64,000 bases of DNA from Paraburkholderia sp. Lineage in GTDB: Bacteria > Pseudomonadota > Gammaproteobacteria > Burkholderiales > Burkholderiaceae. The stretch lies in NCBI GenBank assembly GCA_004322045.1, contig SCRN01000040.1:310001-374000 (forward strand). The letters are read 5' to 3'. Positions within the stretch are counted from its first letter, which is position 1. Every line of letters starts with the position of its first letter. Shown here piece by piece: positions 20,631 to 30,397 of the stretch. The notes under the pieces were generated by a model, which had not been told where the DNA came from, searched no databases, and worked only from the letters and a program-made list of their open reading frames with translations. The position numbers and the translations under genes were made by a program.

Positions 20631-22241
20631 ATGACCGACTCTCCCGTCTCGTCCGACCATCCGCCGCAGTTGCTCTCGCCGAACGATCGGCCCCTACCGC
20701 TTTTCACCGTCGCTCAACTGCGCGAACTCGAAGCGCGGGGCGCGCATGGCTTGCCCGCTCATACGCTGATGGCTCGCGCGGGCGCCGCGAGTGCGCATTA
20801 TCTGCTCGAGCGTGCCGCGCACGACGGCTCGCTCGCCGCCGAGCGGCCAGTCTGGATCGCGGCAGGCCCGGGCAACAACGGCGGCGATGCGCTCGTGCTC
20901 GCGGCGCGGCTACGGCAAGCGGGCATCGCGGCCGAAGTATGCATGCCCGTCGAAGTGAGAACCGACGATGCGCTCTGGGCGCTCGGCGAAGCGCGCGCTG
21001 CGGGCGTGCCCGTCTTTCACGCGCCACCCGCCTCGCTCGATGCGTTCGGATGGGTGGTGGACGGGCTATTCGGCATCGGCCTTGCCCGCCCGCTCGACGG
21101 GGTCTTCGGCGAGTTGGCCTCGCGCATCGGGCTACGGGCCAACACGCACGGGCGTGTGCTTGCCTTGGACGTGCCGAGCGGGCTCGATAGCGACACGGGC
21201 AACGTCGTGGGTGGGGGCATCGCCGTACGCGCGACCGAAACCGTCACGTTCCTCGGCGCTAAACCCGGCCTCTACATGACGCAGGGTCGTGACCTGGCCG
21301 GCGCGGTGACCGTTGCGCCGCTCGCCCTGGATTTGCCCGCCCCCGCCCCCGCCGACGCCGCCCGCCTGAACGCACCGGCGCTTTTCGCCTCGAAGTTCCC
21401 GGCGCGCGCATTTGCCTCGCATAAGGGAACGTTCGGCAGTCTTGCCGTGGTGGGCGGCGACACGGGTATGTGCGGCGCGCCGATCCTAGCCGCGCGCGCC
21501 GCGCTGCATACCGGGGCCGGAAAGGTCCACGTCGCCTTGATCGGCGAGGGTGCGCCGCCCTACGATCCGCCCTATCCGGAACTCATGCTCCACCCTCCCG
21601 GCACGCTCGCGTTCGATGCAATGGATGCGCTCGCCGTCGGCTGCGGCATGGGCCACGGCCAGCGCGCAACCGCGGCGCTGGCGAAGGCGCTCGCTTGCGA
21701 CGCGGCGCTCCTCATCGATGCCGACGGGCTGAACTTAATGGCTTCGGATCGTGCCTTGGCCGATGCATTGGCCGCCCGCTCGGTCCGCCATGCGAAAGGC
21801 GGGGAGCAGGGTTGCGTATTGACGCCGCATCCGTTGGAAGCCGCGCGGCTGCTCGGCTGCGATATCGCTCGAGTCCAAAGCGACCGGCTCGGCGCGGCGC
21901 GGGCGCTGACCGCGCGTTTCGGCGCCACGGTCGTGCTCAAGGGAGCAGGCACCGTCATCGCCTCGCCGGACGGGCGCAGCGCCGTCAATCCGACCGGCAG
22001 CGCTGCGCTAGCCACGGGCGGGACCGGCGACGTGCTCGGCGGCATCATCGGGGCCTTGCTCGCGCAGCGCTTGCCGAGCTACGAGGCGGCGTTGGCGGGC
22101 GTCTACCTGCATGGATTAGCCGCCGATACGCTGACGGCCGACGGCAACGGACCGGCCGGATTGACGGCCGGCGAACTGGCGCCGACAGTGCGCCGTTTGC
22201 TCAATCGGCTGATCTATCCGGCGCGTGCGGGCGCGCGATAG
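20631..22241 (+). CDS. nnr: Bifunctional NAD(P)H-hydrate epimerase / ADP-dependent NAD(P)H-hydrate dehydratase
   Basis: Repairs hydrated NADH/NADPH. The N-terminal YjeF epimerase half (roughly residues 15-225) has GPGNNGGDALVLAARL and VDGLFGIGLARPL; the C-terminal ribokinase-like dehydratase half has GSLAVVGGDTGMCGAP, LIDADGLNLM, LTPHPLEAARLLG, VLKGAGTVIASPDG and ATGGTGDVLGGIIGALL. 536 residues, normal for the fused form. I start at MTDSPVSSDH; it follows the DadA-like gene by 97 bp. Confidence 0.95.
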   Translation: MTDSPVSSDHPPQLLSPNDRPLPLFTVAQLRELEARGAHGLPAHTLMARAGAASAHYLLERAAHDGSLAAERPVWIAAGPGNNGGDALVLAARLRQAGIAAEVCMPVEVRTDDALWALGEARAAGVPVFHAPPASLDAFGWVVDGLFGIGLARPLDGVFGELASRIGLRANTHGRVLALDVPSGLDSDTGNVVGGGIAVRATETVTFLGAKPGLYMTQGRDLAGAVTVAPLALDLPAPAPADAARLNAPALFASKFPARAFASHKGTFGSLAVVGGDTGMCGAPILAARAALHTGAGKVHVALIGEGAPPYDPPYPELMLHPPGTLAFDAMDALAVGCGMGHGQRATAALAKALACDAALLIDADGLNLMASDRALADALAARSVRHAKGGEQGCVLTPHPLEAARLLGCDIARVQSDRLGAARALTARFGATVVLKGAGTVIASPDGRSAVNPTGSAALATGGTGDVLGGIIGALLAQRLPSYEAALAGVYLHGLAADTLTADGNGPAGLTAGELAPTVRRLLNRLIYPARAGAR

Positions 22242-22298
22242 CGGCCGACGCTACCCGCCGTCGGCCCCGTAACGGCGCTCTGCTCGGGGCGCTCGCGA

Positions 22299-23147
22299 TT
22301 ACTTGGCGGCCGCCTGCGCGGCGGGGCGCTCTACGATCTGCCCGTTCATGTAGGCGAAATGGCGCTCGCGCGGCACCGTGGGCGGCACCACCATCGGCTC
22401 GTCGGGCTTGCGATCGAGATAGCTGACGACGATGTCGTCGCCGTTGATCGCGATGCCGACCGGCCGGATCCGATCACCGATCTGAAACGTGGTGCCTCGC
22501 CCGTCGGCAAAGACCACCGCAGCATAATAGAACGTCCCGCTGCCCCCGCCTTCGGCCGAGAGAAAGACGGCGACCGCCGCGCGCCCGCCGAGCTTGCCGC
22601 CAGCGTGCTCGGGCGGCTCGACGACGCGGGTGACGTCTTGTGCGGACGAATCGGGCGCGGCCGGCGCCGTGTGCTGGCCGCCTAGCAGCGTCACATCCTG
22701 CGTGCCGATGCGATAGGTCGCGTCCTTATAGTCGATCAACGGGCCTGCCGGCTCCTGCGCGCTTGCAGCGGCCGCCGATGCGGTCAGGGCGAGATGCTCG
22801 CTCGCGTTGGTTCGCAGATCGTCGATGTGATGCTGATAGGCGCCTATGAGGCACGAGACTTGCGCGCCACAGGCGTCGCGCGTCTCATGCTGCCATTTTT
22901 GCTCGTCGGCCTGAAGGCTCTCGCGGAACTCGCGATAAGGTCCGCTTTCGGCGGCGGGCTTCGCTTCGAGCAGCATCGAGTAATAGGCGCCGGCTCGCGC
23001 GTCGAGCGCACGCAAAGCGCCATTCGCGCAGATCGCGCGCTCGATCGGTTGGTGCGGCTTCGTGCAGTCGACGCCGGCCGTTTGAGCGAACCCATTGATA
23101 GACGTGAGGAGCGCCGCGACGGCGACGCAGTGGCCCATTTTTTTCAT
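22299..23147 (-). CDS. Secreted protein with LprI-type N-terminal domain
   Basis: 282 residues starting MKKMGHCVAVAALL, with a signal peptide cleaved near FAQ. Residues ~27-112 show the LprI/DUF1311 pattern: DCTKPHQPIERAIC, LDARAGAYYSML, LQADEQKWQHETRDACG, SCLIGAYQHHIDDL, with two likely disulfides. The C-terminal ~150 residues form an unrecognised beta-rich part (DVTLLGGQ, GGSGTFYYAAVVFADGRG, INGDDIVVSYLDRKPDEPM). LprI-like domains include lysozyme inhibitors, but nothing here proves that role. Convergent with nnr. Confidence 0.75.
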   Translation of the reverse strand: MKKMGHCVAVAALLTSINGFAQTAGVDCTKPHQPIERAICANGALRALDARAGAYYSMLLEAKPAAESGPYREFRESLQADEQKWQHETRDACGAQVSCLIGAYQHHIDDLRTNASEHLALTASAAAASAQEPAGPLIDYKDATYRIGTQDVTLLGGQHTAPAAPDSSAQDVTRVVEPPEHAGGKLGGRAAVAVFLSAEGGGSGTFYYAAVVFADGRGTTFQIGDRIRPVGIAINGDDIVVSYLDRKPDEPMVVPPTVPRERHFAYMNGQIVERPAAQAAAK

Positions 23148-23447
23148 TTTCTTGATTGAATTGCGAGGGTTGAAAAACGTCAGATGATAGCGCGCATCGC
23201 GCCGCCCCGGCAGTGCTTCGCCCGTGCCGTCGGGCAATCGTCGGCGCGCTGTCGGCCTAACGTTGGCTAGCCGATTTCGGCCTGGCGCGAGCCCCGGTTT
23301 TCTCGCACGGCGGCCGTTCCCGCATAGGAATGCGACGCTTCGATGTAGCGCCTAACGCCGCTATACTGACCGACCCCGGCGCAATGCACCGCAAGCGCCC
23401 GACCAAGCCCGGCTCCTGTACCGAGCCCTCTTCGTTAGACGAACGCC
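23148..23447. other. Intergenic region upstream of pgi
   Basis: 300 bp between the divergent LprI-like gene and pgi with no supported gene. A TATACT hexamer at 23,362-23,367, with TTCGAT 17 bp before it, could be a weak sigma-70 promoter for pgi with an ~80-base leader. The -35 match is poor. Confidence 0.35.
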
Positions 23448-25079
23448 ATGACGCTCAAGACGCTGAACTCGCTTCCCTCTTGGTCCGCCCTCACCGCCCA
23501 CTATGAACGCATCCGCGACGAGCGGCTACGCGACTGGTTCGCTGCCGATACGGCCCATCCCACGCGCGCCGAGCGATTGACGATCGAAGGCGGCGGCCTC
23601 GTGGCCGACTTTTCGAAGAACCGCATCACCGACGAAACGCTGCGCCTGCTCACCGCCCTCGCCGATGAAGCCGGCGTCGCCGCGCGTCGCGATGCGATGT
23701 TCGCCGGCAAAGTCGTCAACCCGACCGAAGGCCGCGCTGCGCTGCACACGGCCCTTCGCGCGACGCAGGCCGACGCGCCGTTTCACGCGCAGATCGCCGC
23801 CGAGCGCGCCAAAATGGCCGATTTCGCCGAGCGCGTGCGCAGCGGCGCTTGGACCGGCTATACGGGCAAGCGCATTCGCCATGTCGTGAACATCGGTATC
23901 GGCGGTTCGGACCTCGGGCCGAAGATGGTCGTCCATGCGCTCGATCATTTGGCGCATCCCGAGATATCTTCGTATTTCGTCTCGAACGTCGACGGCGCCG
24001 ACTTGGCTCGCGTGCTCGCCCGCATCGATCCCGAGGAGACGCTTGCGATCATCGTCTCCAAGACCTTCACGACGCTCGAAACCATGACCAACGCTCGCTC
24101 GCTGAGAGATTGGTTCGTGCAAAAGGGTTGTCCGGAGAGTGCGCTCGCGAAGCACTTCGTCGGCGTATCGGCCAATCCGGCCGAGGTCGTCAAGTTCGGC
24201 ATCGCCAAAGAAAACGTGTTCGAGATGTGGGACTGGGTGGGCGGGCGTTACTCGCTGTGGTCCGCCGTGGGCCTGTCGATCATGATCGCGGTCGGCGCCG
24301 CGAACTTCGATGGCTTGCTTGCCGGTGCGCACGAAATGGATCGCCATTTCCGCGAAGCGCCGCTCGCGCGCAATCTGCCGGTCCTGCTCGGCCTTATCGG
24401 CATTTGGTATCGCAACTTCTTCGGCCTGCAGAGCTATCTGGTCGCCCCCTACTCCGAAGCCCTGCATTACTTGCCCTCGTATTTGCAGCAATTGGAAATG
24501 GAGAGCAACGGTAAATCGGCGCGCCTGGACGGGGCCTACGTCGACTACGCCACCTCGGCGGTCACTTGGGGCGAGCCGGGCACCAACGGGCAGCACGCGT
24601 TCTTCCAGATGCTGCATCAAGGGCCGACGATCGTGCCGATCGATTTCATCGCGGTGCTCACACCCGAACATGCGCTGACGAGCCATCATCCGAAGCTGCT
24701 CGCCAATTGCTTCGCTCAGAGCGAAGCGCTCATGCTCGGCCGCACGAAAGAGGAAGCGCGCAAAGTCGCCGGCCCGGACAAGCCCGAACTCGCGCCGCAT
24801 CTCGTCTTCCCGGGCAACCGGCCGTCGACCACGCTGATCCTCGATGCGCTCACTGCCCGCTCGCTAGGCGCCCTCATCGCACTGTACGAACACAAGGTGC
24901 TCGTGCAGGCGGCGATTTGGAACATCAACCCATTCGACCAATGGGGCGTCGAGTTGGGCAAGATTCTCGGCAAGGTGGTCGAAGCCGATCTCACGGCAGC
25001 CACGTTCGACGCCAGCCGGCACGACTCTTCCACCTCGGCCCTGATCGAGAGGGCGCGCAAGGCGGCCAAGCGCGGCTGA
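23448..25079 (+). CDS. pgi: Glucose-6-phosphate isomerase
   Basis: Interconverts glucose 6-phosphate and fructose 6-phosphate. 543 residues, normal for the family. Seen: [49 protein letters not shown] (PROSITE-type signature 1), [30 protein letters not shown] and the C-terminal [10 protein letters not shown] signature. Stands alone between the LprI-like gene and the convergent ABC ATPase. Confidence 0.98.
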   Translation: MTLKTLNSLPSWSALTAHYERIRDERLRDWFAADTAHPTRAERLTIEGGGLVADFSKNRITDETLRLLTALADEAGVAARRDAMFAGKVVNPTEGRAALHTALRATQADAPFHAQIAAERAKMADFAERVRSGAWTGYTGKRIRHVVNIGIGGSDLGPKMVVHALDHLAHPEISSYFVSNVDGADLARVLARIDPEETLAIIVSKTFTTLETMTNARSLRDWFVQKGCPESALAKHFVGVSANPAEVVKFGIAKENVFEMWDWVGGRYSLWSAVGLSIMIAVGAANFDGLLAGAHEMDRHFREAPLARNLPVLLGLIGIWYRNFFGLQSYLVAPYSEALHYLPSYLQQLEMESNGKSARLDGAYVDYATSAVTWGEPGTNGQHAFFQMLHQGPTIVPIDFIAVLTPEHALTSHHPKLLANCFAQSEALMLGRTKEEARKVAGPDKPELAPHLVFPGNRPSTTLILDALTARSLGALIALYEHKVLVQAAIWNINPFDQWGVELGKILGKVVEADLTAATFDASRHDSSTSALIERARKAAKRG

Positions 25080-25120
25080 GCGCAGGGCGAAGAGGCTAGG
25101 GTCTGCTCACACGACGGAGC

Positions 25121-25828
25121 CTAGCCTGCTAGCGGGGCGTGCCGCACCACACGGCCCGCCTCGATCGTCACTGTGTGCGCGCAGCGGTGCGCAAGCTCGG
25201 CGTCGTGCGTGACGAGGATCAACGTTGCGCCCTGGGCAGCGTTCAATTCGAACATCAGATTGATGACCGCGGCGCCCGTGGCGGCGTCCAGGCTGCCCGT
25301 GGGCTCGTCGGCGAACAGGATGGCCGGACGGGTGACGAACGCGCGCGCCAGTGCAACGCGCTGTTGCTCACCGCCCGAAAGCAGCTTCGGATAGTGCCGC
25401 GTGCGCTGGCCCAGCCCCACCTTTTCCAGCAACGCCTTGGCGCGCGCCGTGGCCTCCTGCGCGTCGATGCCGCCTTGCAGTTCGAGCGGCAAACGCACGT
25501 TCTCGAGCGCGGTCAAATGCGGCATCAATTGGAACGACTGAAAGACAAAGCCGATGGCGCCGTTCCTCAGGCGTGCTCGCTCGTCTTCCGATAGCATGGC
25601 CAGATCGTGGCCTAGCAGTCGAACCGAACCCGAGGTTGGATTGTCCAAGCCCGCGAGTAGACCCAGCAGCGTTGACTTGCCCGATCCCGATGCGCCGACG
25701 ATCGCGACGCTCGTCCCGGCGACGATGTCCAGATCGACATCGTCGAGGATCGTCAACTCGCCCGTTGCATCTTTGACCCGTTTGCATAAACTGCGCACTT
25801 CGATAATGGCATTCGTGTTTTCTGGCAT
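25121..25828 (-). CDS. ABC transporter ATP-binding protein (YbbA/LolD-like)
   Basis: A 235-residue ABC ATPase of the MacB/LolD class. Walker A GASGSGKST, Q-loop VFQSFQLMPHLTALENV, signature LSGGEQQRVALARAF, Walker B ILFADEPTGSLD and the switch His in THD. I start at the ATG giving MPENTNAIIE; the frame runs 76 codons further but without a start signal. Its ATG overlaps that of the divergent tesA gene by two bases. The ybbA-tesA divergent pairing is the same as in E. coli. The partner permease is not in the window. Confidence 0.9.
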   Translation of the reverse strand: MPENTNAIIEVRSLCKRVKDATGELTILDDVDLDIVAGTSVAIVGASGSGKSTLLGLLAGLDNPTSGSVRLLGHDLAMLSEDERARLRNGAIGFVFQSFQLMPHLTALENVRLPLELQGGIDAQEATARAKALLEKVGLGQRTRHYPKLLSGGEQQRVALARAFVTRPAILFADEPTGSLDAATGAAVINLMFELNAAQGATLILVTHDAELAHRCAHTVTIEAGRVVRHAPLAG

Positions 25829-26510
25829 GAACAAGCGTCGCTGGATTGTCGGCACGGCGTGTGCCGCCGCGTTCGTGGCTTTCGCCCTCATTGCATCGGT
25901 CACGGCGTCGCCGTCTGCCGCCGCGCCGGCCCCCCGTGCCGAGGCGCAACGGCAGACGATCGTCGTGCTCGGCGATAGCCTTTCCGCGGAGTACGGCTTG
26001 CCGCGCGATACGGGTTGGGTCGCGCTGTTGCGTAAGCGGCTGGCCGATAAGCGCATCGATTATAGCGTTGCGAACGCAAGCATCAGCGGCGACACCACGA
26101 GCGGCGGACGCGCGCGCATGCCCGAGCTGATGGAGCGGCTCAAACCGTCCATCGTCATCGTCGAATTGGGGGCGAACGATGCGTTGCGTGGCGTGCCGCT
26201 AGCGACGACGCAAGACAATCTGCGCACGATCATCGAACAGGCGCAGCAGGGGCACGCGAAGGTCCTGCTCGTGGGCATGTATGTGCCGGCCAACTACGGC
26301 CAGGCTTATACGCAACGATTCCATGAGCTTTACGGCGCGCTGGCCCGCGACACGAACGTCAAGCTCGTGCCCTTCTTGCTCGCGGGCATCGAAAACCGGC
26401 GGGACATGTTCCAGTCCGATCAAATGCATCCGACCCAGCAAGCGCAGCCATTCTTGCTCGATAACGTCTGGCCCGTGCTCGCACCGTTGCTGCGCCCGCA
26501 CGGCCGTTGA
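25827..26510 (+). CDS. tesA: Arylesterase / acyl-CoA thioesterase I, SGNH hydrolase
   Basis: Periplasmic GDSL-type hydrolase of 227 residues. A signal peptide spans residues 1-35 (MNKRRWIVGTAC...). Blocks: VVLGDSLSAEYGL with nucleophile Ser, NASISGDTTSGG, ELGANDALRG, and the Asp/His pair in SDQMHPTQQAQ. An alternative in-frame ATG lies 7 codons upstream (25806). Translation start overlaps the divergent ABC gene start (shared bases 25827-25828). Confidence 0.93.
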   Translation: MNKRRWIVGTACAAAFVAFALIASVTASPSAAAPAPRAEAQRQTIVVLGDSLSAEYGLPRDTGWVALLRKRLADKRIDYSVANASISGDTTSGGRARMPELMERLKPSIVIVELGANDALRGVPLATTQDNLRTIIEQAQQGHAKVLLVGMYVPANYGQAYTQRFHELYGALARDTNVKLVPFLLAGIENRRDMFQSDQMHPTQQAQPFLLDNVWPVLAPLLRPHGR

Positions 26511-26534
26511 TTGCCGCGCGAGATCGCTTCTCGC

Positions 26535-28466
26535 CTACTGCGAATCGGACGCAGACGCGCCGAGCGAGCCGTACGTCTTCACGCTCGAGCGCTTGCGCAG
26601 CGACGCCACGTATGCCTCCAACTGCGCCTGCGCGTCGATCTGCGCAAGCTGGTGTTGAGCCGCGGCCAGGCGGTTCGGATCGATCGGCGCAGGCGGCAAG
26701 ACGGCGTTGATACGGTAGATCGCATAGCCATCGCTACCGAGATCGACACCCACGTAGCCCGGCAGCTTCGTGTCGTCGGCCTTGAAGATAGCGCTGAGTG
26801 CGAGCGGTGAGACGCCTTGCGCGTCGCTGCGCGAGATCTTTTGCTCGGCGCCGAAGCCGGCCGTCGATTTCGACTTCTGCAGATCGGCGAGCTTGGCCGC
26901 GCCGTCCTTGCGGGCCAATTCGGCGGCCTGCTCGGCCACGTACTTTGCCTTCACCGCGTCTTTGATCGACGCGAGCGGCGGCGTGGCAGCGGCTTTGTAG
27001 TCGTTCACATGCGCGGCAATCAAGGTGTTGCTGCCGACGTCGATCGCCTGCGTGTTGTTGTGGTTCCTCACCGAATCGTCGGCGAACACGGCCGCGAGGA
27101 ACTTCGGATTGTTGAGCGGACTGTCGGGCGGCAACGCCGCGTTGGGCTTGGGTGTGACCGTCGCCGTTTGAACCGTCAGTTTGTATTTATCGGCCGCCGC
27201 CTTCAGGCTCTTCGCCTGCTCGTAGACCGTCGAGGTGAAGCCATCGGCGTCGTCGCTGTATGCCTTCGTAGCCAGTTGCGTCTTCAAATCCTTGATGATC
27301 GCGTCCTTGACGTCGGCGAACGGCTTGGTCGCCGCCGGTTTGACGTCGGTTGCCTTGACGATGTGATAGCCGAACGACGAATGCACGACATTGCCCACTT
27401 CGTCCTTGTTCAATGCCATCACAGCCGTATCGAAAGCCTTTTCGCCCGTCAGCACGCCGCTCGTGGACCAGCCCAGGTCGCCGCCCTTGGCAGCGGAACC
27501 CGGATCCTGCGATTCCTTTGCGGCGATTTGCGTGAACTGATCGGGGTGCGCCTTGACCTCGGCGAGGACCGACTCGGCTTTGGCCTTCGCCTTGGCGTCG
27601 TCGGCCGGGCTCGCCGATTTGGGCGAAGCGATCAGAATTTGGCTCACGCGCACTTCGCGCGGCGTCGTGTAATGCGCGACGTTCTCGTCGTAATACTTCT
27701 TCGCATCGGCCTCGCTCGGCGTGACTGCGGCGGCGAGCGTCGCAGGCGACAAGACGAGGTAATCGATCGTCGCTGTGGCCGGGGTCGCGAAATCGGCGCG
27801 ATGCGCGTCGTAGTAGGCCGACAGCTGCGCGTCCGTGGGCTGCACCTTCGATGCGTAATCGCTCGCATGGAGCACGAGCGCTTGCACCGTGCGCTGCGCT
27901 TGCGCAAGCTGCGCGACGTGCTCGGCCAGCGACTTCGGCGTGAACGCGCTCGCTTCGATGCTTTCCGGAATCTGCTGCAAGGCCAGCCCGTAGCGCACGC
28001 GTTCATCGTACTGCTCCGGTGTCATGCCTTGCATCGCGAGCAGTTGCTTGTAGCGATCGATGTCGATCGAGCCGTCCGGCTTGCGCAGCGATGCGATGAC
28101 GGGATCGGCGAGCAGTGCGCGGCGCACGGCGTCGTCCGACGCCGTTAGATGCTCGCGTTGCGCTTCGTCGGCCAAGGCGCGTTGCTGAATCAGGTTATCG
28201 AGCAATTCACTACGGCGCGCGGGCGTGTCGAGCGCCTTCGCATCGAACTGTGCGCCGAGAAACTGGCGCGCCTGGTCGAGCTGCTGGCGCATGGCGCTGT
28301 CGAATTCGGCGCGGGTGATCTTGTGCCCGTTCACGCTCGCGACGTTCGCGCTTTCGTCAAAGAAGTTGCGAAAGCCTTGAATACCGATGAAACCCAGCCC
28401 CGGCACGATGACGAGGACGAGCATGAGCATCATCAGGCGCTTATGGTTGCGAAAGAAATCGAGCAT
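26535..28466 (-). CDS. ppiD: Membrane-anchored peptidyl-prolyl isomerase PpiD / SurA N-terminal domain protein
   Basis: Inner-membrane periplasmic folding factor. 643 residues starting MLDFFRNHKRLMML, with one transmembrane helix at residues 12-34, a SurA-like N-terminal chaperone region (INGHKIT-type segment VNGHKITRAEF, then LIQQRALADEAQ), and one parvulin domain (REVRVSQILIASP, GGDLGWSTSGVLTGEKAF, FGYHIVKATDVKPA). Convergent with tesA, 24 bp between stops. Normal length for PpiD. Confidence 0.94.
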   Translation of the reverse strand: MLDFFRNHKRLMMLMLVLVIVPGLGFIGIQGFRNFFDESANVASVNGHKITRAEFDSAMRQQLDQARQFLGAQFDAKALDTPARRSELLDNLIQQRALADEAQREHLTASDDAVRRALLADPVIASLRKPDGSIDIDRYKQLLAMQGMTPEQYDERVRYGLALQQIPESIEASAFTPKSLAEHVAQLAQAQRTVQALVLHASDYASKVQPTDAQLSAYYDAHRADFATPATATIDYLVLSPATLAAAVTPSEADAKKYYDENVAHYTTPREVRVSQILIASPKSASPADDAKAKAKAESVLAEVKAHPDQFTQIAAKESQDPGSAAKGGDLGWSTSGVLTGEKAFDTAVMALNKDEVGNVVHSSFGYHIVKATDVKPAATKPFADVKDAIIKDLKTQLATKAYSDDADGFTSTVYEQAKSLKAAADKYKLTVQTATVTPKPNAALPPDSPLNNPKFLAAVFADDSVRNHNNTQAIDVGSNTLIAAHVNDYKAAATPPLASIKDAVKAKYVAEQAAELARKDGAAKLADLQKSKSTAGFGAEQKISRSDAQGVSPLALSAIFKADDTKLPGYVGVDLGSDGYAIYRINAVLPPAPIDPNRLAAAQHQLAQIDAQAQLEAYVASLRKRSSVKTYGSLGASASDSQ

Positions 28467-28741
28467 GCGTGACTGGTTACGTTGGACAAAAACGCCCAAT
28501 AGTACAACAGGTGCAATGCCGAACGGCAATTTAGACCGAACGCTCGGCCACCGAGTAGCCTAGGGCGCGTCGAACGGCGGGGTTGCCAGGGGCCGTAGAC
28601 CGTCAGCACAATAGCTTACGCGGCGAGCTTGCGCCGCTCGAACGCCGCCGCGGGGCGGCGCCCTTCTCGATCTGGCGCGCTGGCGGCGCCAAGCGCTGCA
28701 GGCCGCCCGAAACGCGGCGCGGCGCCCGGGCGGAGGCGACC

Positions 28742-30160
28742 ATGTTCTATCAGTGGCTCGAAACGCAACGCGCACTCATGCGCTCAGTCGACGCATGGGC
28801 CGCGCTCGTCGCCGCGCCGTGGGGCGGCTTGCCGGCGTCCCCCGACAGTGCGCGTGCGGCGATGCAAGACGAAGACGCCGCGCGGCTCGCGCGCGTCGGT
28901 CCGCCCGGCTGCGATTGGCTCTATCGTCTGTTGCAGGCGACGCCCGAGCCGCCGCCGTTCGGTATCGAAACGGTGCGGATCGCGGGGCAGAACGTTCCGG
29001 TGACCGAAACGGTCGTCGATCGAACGCCCTTTTGTGCGCTGCGCGCGTTCGAGCGCGAATTTGCACCCTCATTTGCCGTTACACCAGCCGCGCACGCCGC
29101 GCATGCCGCGCACAAACGCACCACCCACGAACAAGCCGCACGCGCAAACGCCACCAGGCCAGCGCGGGGCCGCCACGCCGAGCCAGCCGCACGCGCTGCC
29201 GAGCCGCTCGCACGCGCCTGCATCCTGCTCGTCACCCCGCTCGCGGGGCACCACGCGGTGATGCTGCGCGAGACAGTGGAAACGATGCTCGAGGACACCG
29301 ATGTGTTCGTCACCGATTGGGCCAACGCGCGCGACGTGCCGCTCGCGCAAGGAAAGTTCGGCCTCGACGATTACGTCCTCACCGTCGAACGCTTCTTACG
29401 CCTTCTTGCGAACCGCGGCGTTCATGTGATTGCGGTCTGCCAAGCCGCGCCGCCGGCACTTGCCGCGTCGGCGCTCCTCGCCGGATCGAGTGAGCATCGG
29501 GCGCCGCTGTCCGTCACCCTCATGGGCGGTCCGATGGATTCGCGCTTGAGCCCGACGATGATCGACCGGCTCGCGGCCACCCACGACATCGAATGGTTTC
29601 GCCGCAGGCTCATCGATACCGTGCCGGACGGTTACGCGGGCGTAGGTCGACGCATCTATCCCGGATATCTGCAGCACGCGGCGATCGTCGCGGCTCATCC
29701 CCATCGGCAATTGGCCCTCGAATCGCGCTATTGGACGAGCCGGATGTCGGGCAGCGCGCAAGCCATCGCATCGACCCTGCGCTCGCTCAACGAGTATTGC
29801 GCCGTGCTCGACATGGACGAGGACTATTTCCTCGACACGCTGCGCATCGTCTTCCAGGAGCAGCGGCTAGCGCGCGGCACATGGTCGGTCGGCGCTCGGC
29901 GCGTGACGCCCGCCGCGCTGAGCGCGACTGCGCTTTGCACCGTGGAAGGCGATCGCGACGACATCACCGGCGCCGGCCAAACCCATGCGGCGCATGAAGT
30001 CTGCACCGATGTGCCCGACGAGAAACGCATGCGTCTGACGATTGACGACTGCGATCACTACGACCTCTTCACCGGCCCACGGTGGCATGAGGCGATTCAT
30101 CCGGCGTTGCGGCGATTTTGGATGAGCAATACGCCCGGGGGCGGCCAACCGTCGCGATGA
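28742..30160 (+). CDS. phaZ: Intracellular polyhydroxyalkanoate depolymerase
   Basis: Degrades stored polyhydroxybutyrate granules. Starts MFYQWLETQRALM. The nucleophile is a cysteine, Cys233 in VHVIAVCQAAPPAL, as in the PhaZ1 class; MGGPMDSRLSPT and the C-terminal EGDRDDI (Asp) and CDHYDLFTGPRWHE (His) complete the probable triad. 472 residues, longer than usual because of a His/Ala/Arg-rich low-complexity stretch at about residues 113-157. Divergent from ppiD and followed by an FNR-type regulator. Confidence 0.92.
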   Translation: MFYQWLETQRALMRSVDAWAALVAAPWGGLPASPDSARAAMQDEDAARLARVGPPGCDWLYRLLQATPEPPPFGIETVRIAGQNVPVTETVVDRTPFCALRAFEREFAPSFAVTPAAHAAHAAHKRTTHEQAARANATRPARGRHAEPAARAAEPLARACILLVTPLAGHHAVMLRETVETMLEDTDVFVTDWANARDVPLAQGKFGLDDYVLTVERFLRLLANRGVHVIAVCQAAPPALAASALLAGSSEHRAPLSVTLMGGPMDSRLSPTMIDRLAATHDIEWFRRRLIDTVPDGYAGVGRRIYPGYLQHAAIVAAHPHRQLALESRYWTSRMSGSAQAIASTLRSLNEYCAVLDMDEDYFLDTLRIVFQEQRLARGTWSVGARRVTPAALSATALCTVEGDRDDITGAGQTHAAHEVCTDVPDEKRMRLTIDDCDHYDLFTGPRWHEAIHPALRRFWMSNTPGGGQPSR

Positions 30161-30397
30161 TTGCGCGCGCAACCATCTGGCGTCACGCCCGCGTAATCGG
30201 TTACACCTCGCCGTCGGCCAGCACGGCTTTCCACTTTTGCCTCAAACGCTTGTAGGACGATCCTTACACCCCTTCGTCAACACTTACCGCACTTTCATAC
30301 GGCGCCGATTTTTTTCAAACGCCTTACCGTCGATACTGCAAATCATGAAATCCACGTGCCTAGCTCCCTGGCGAGGCGCTCCTTCGACGGAGGTCGT

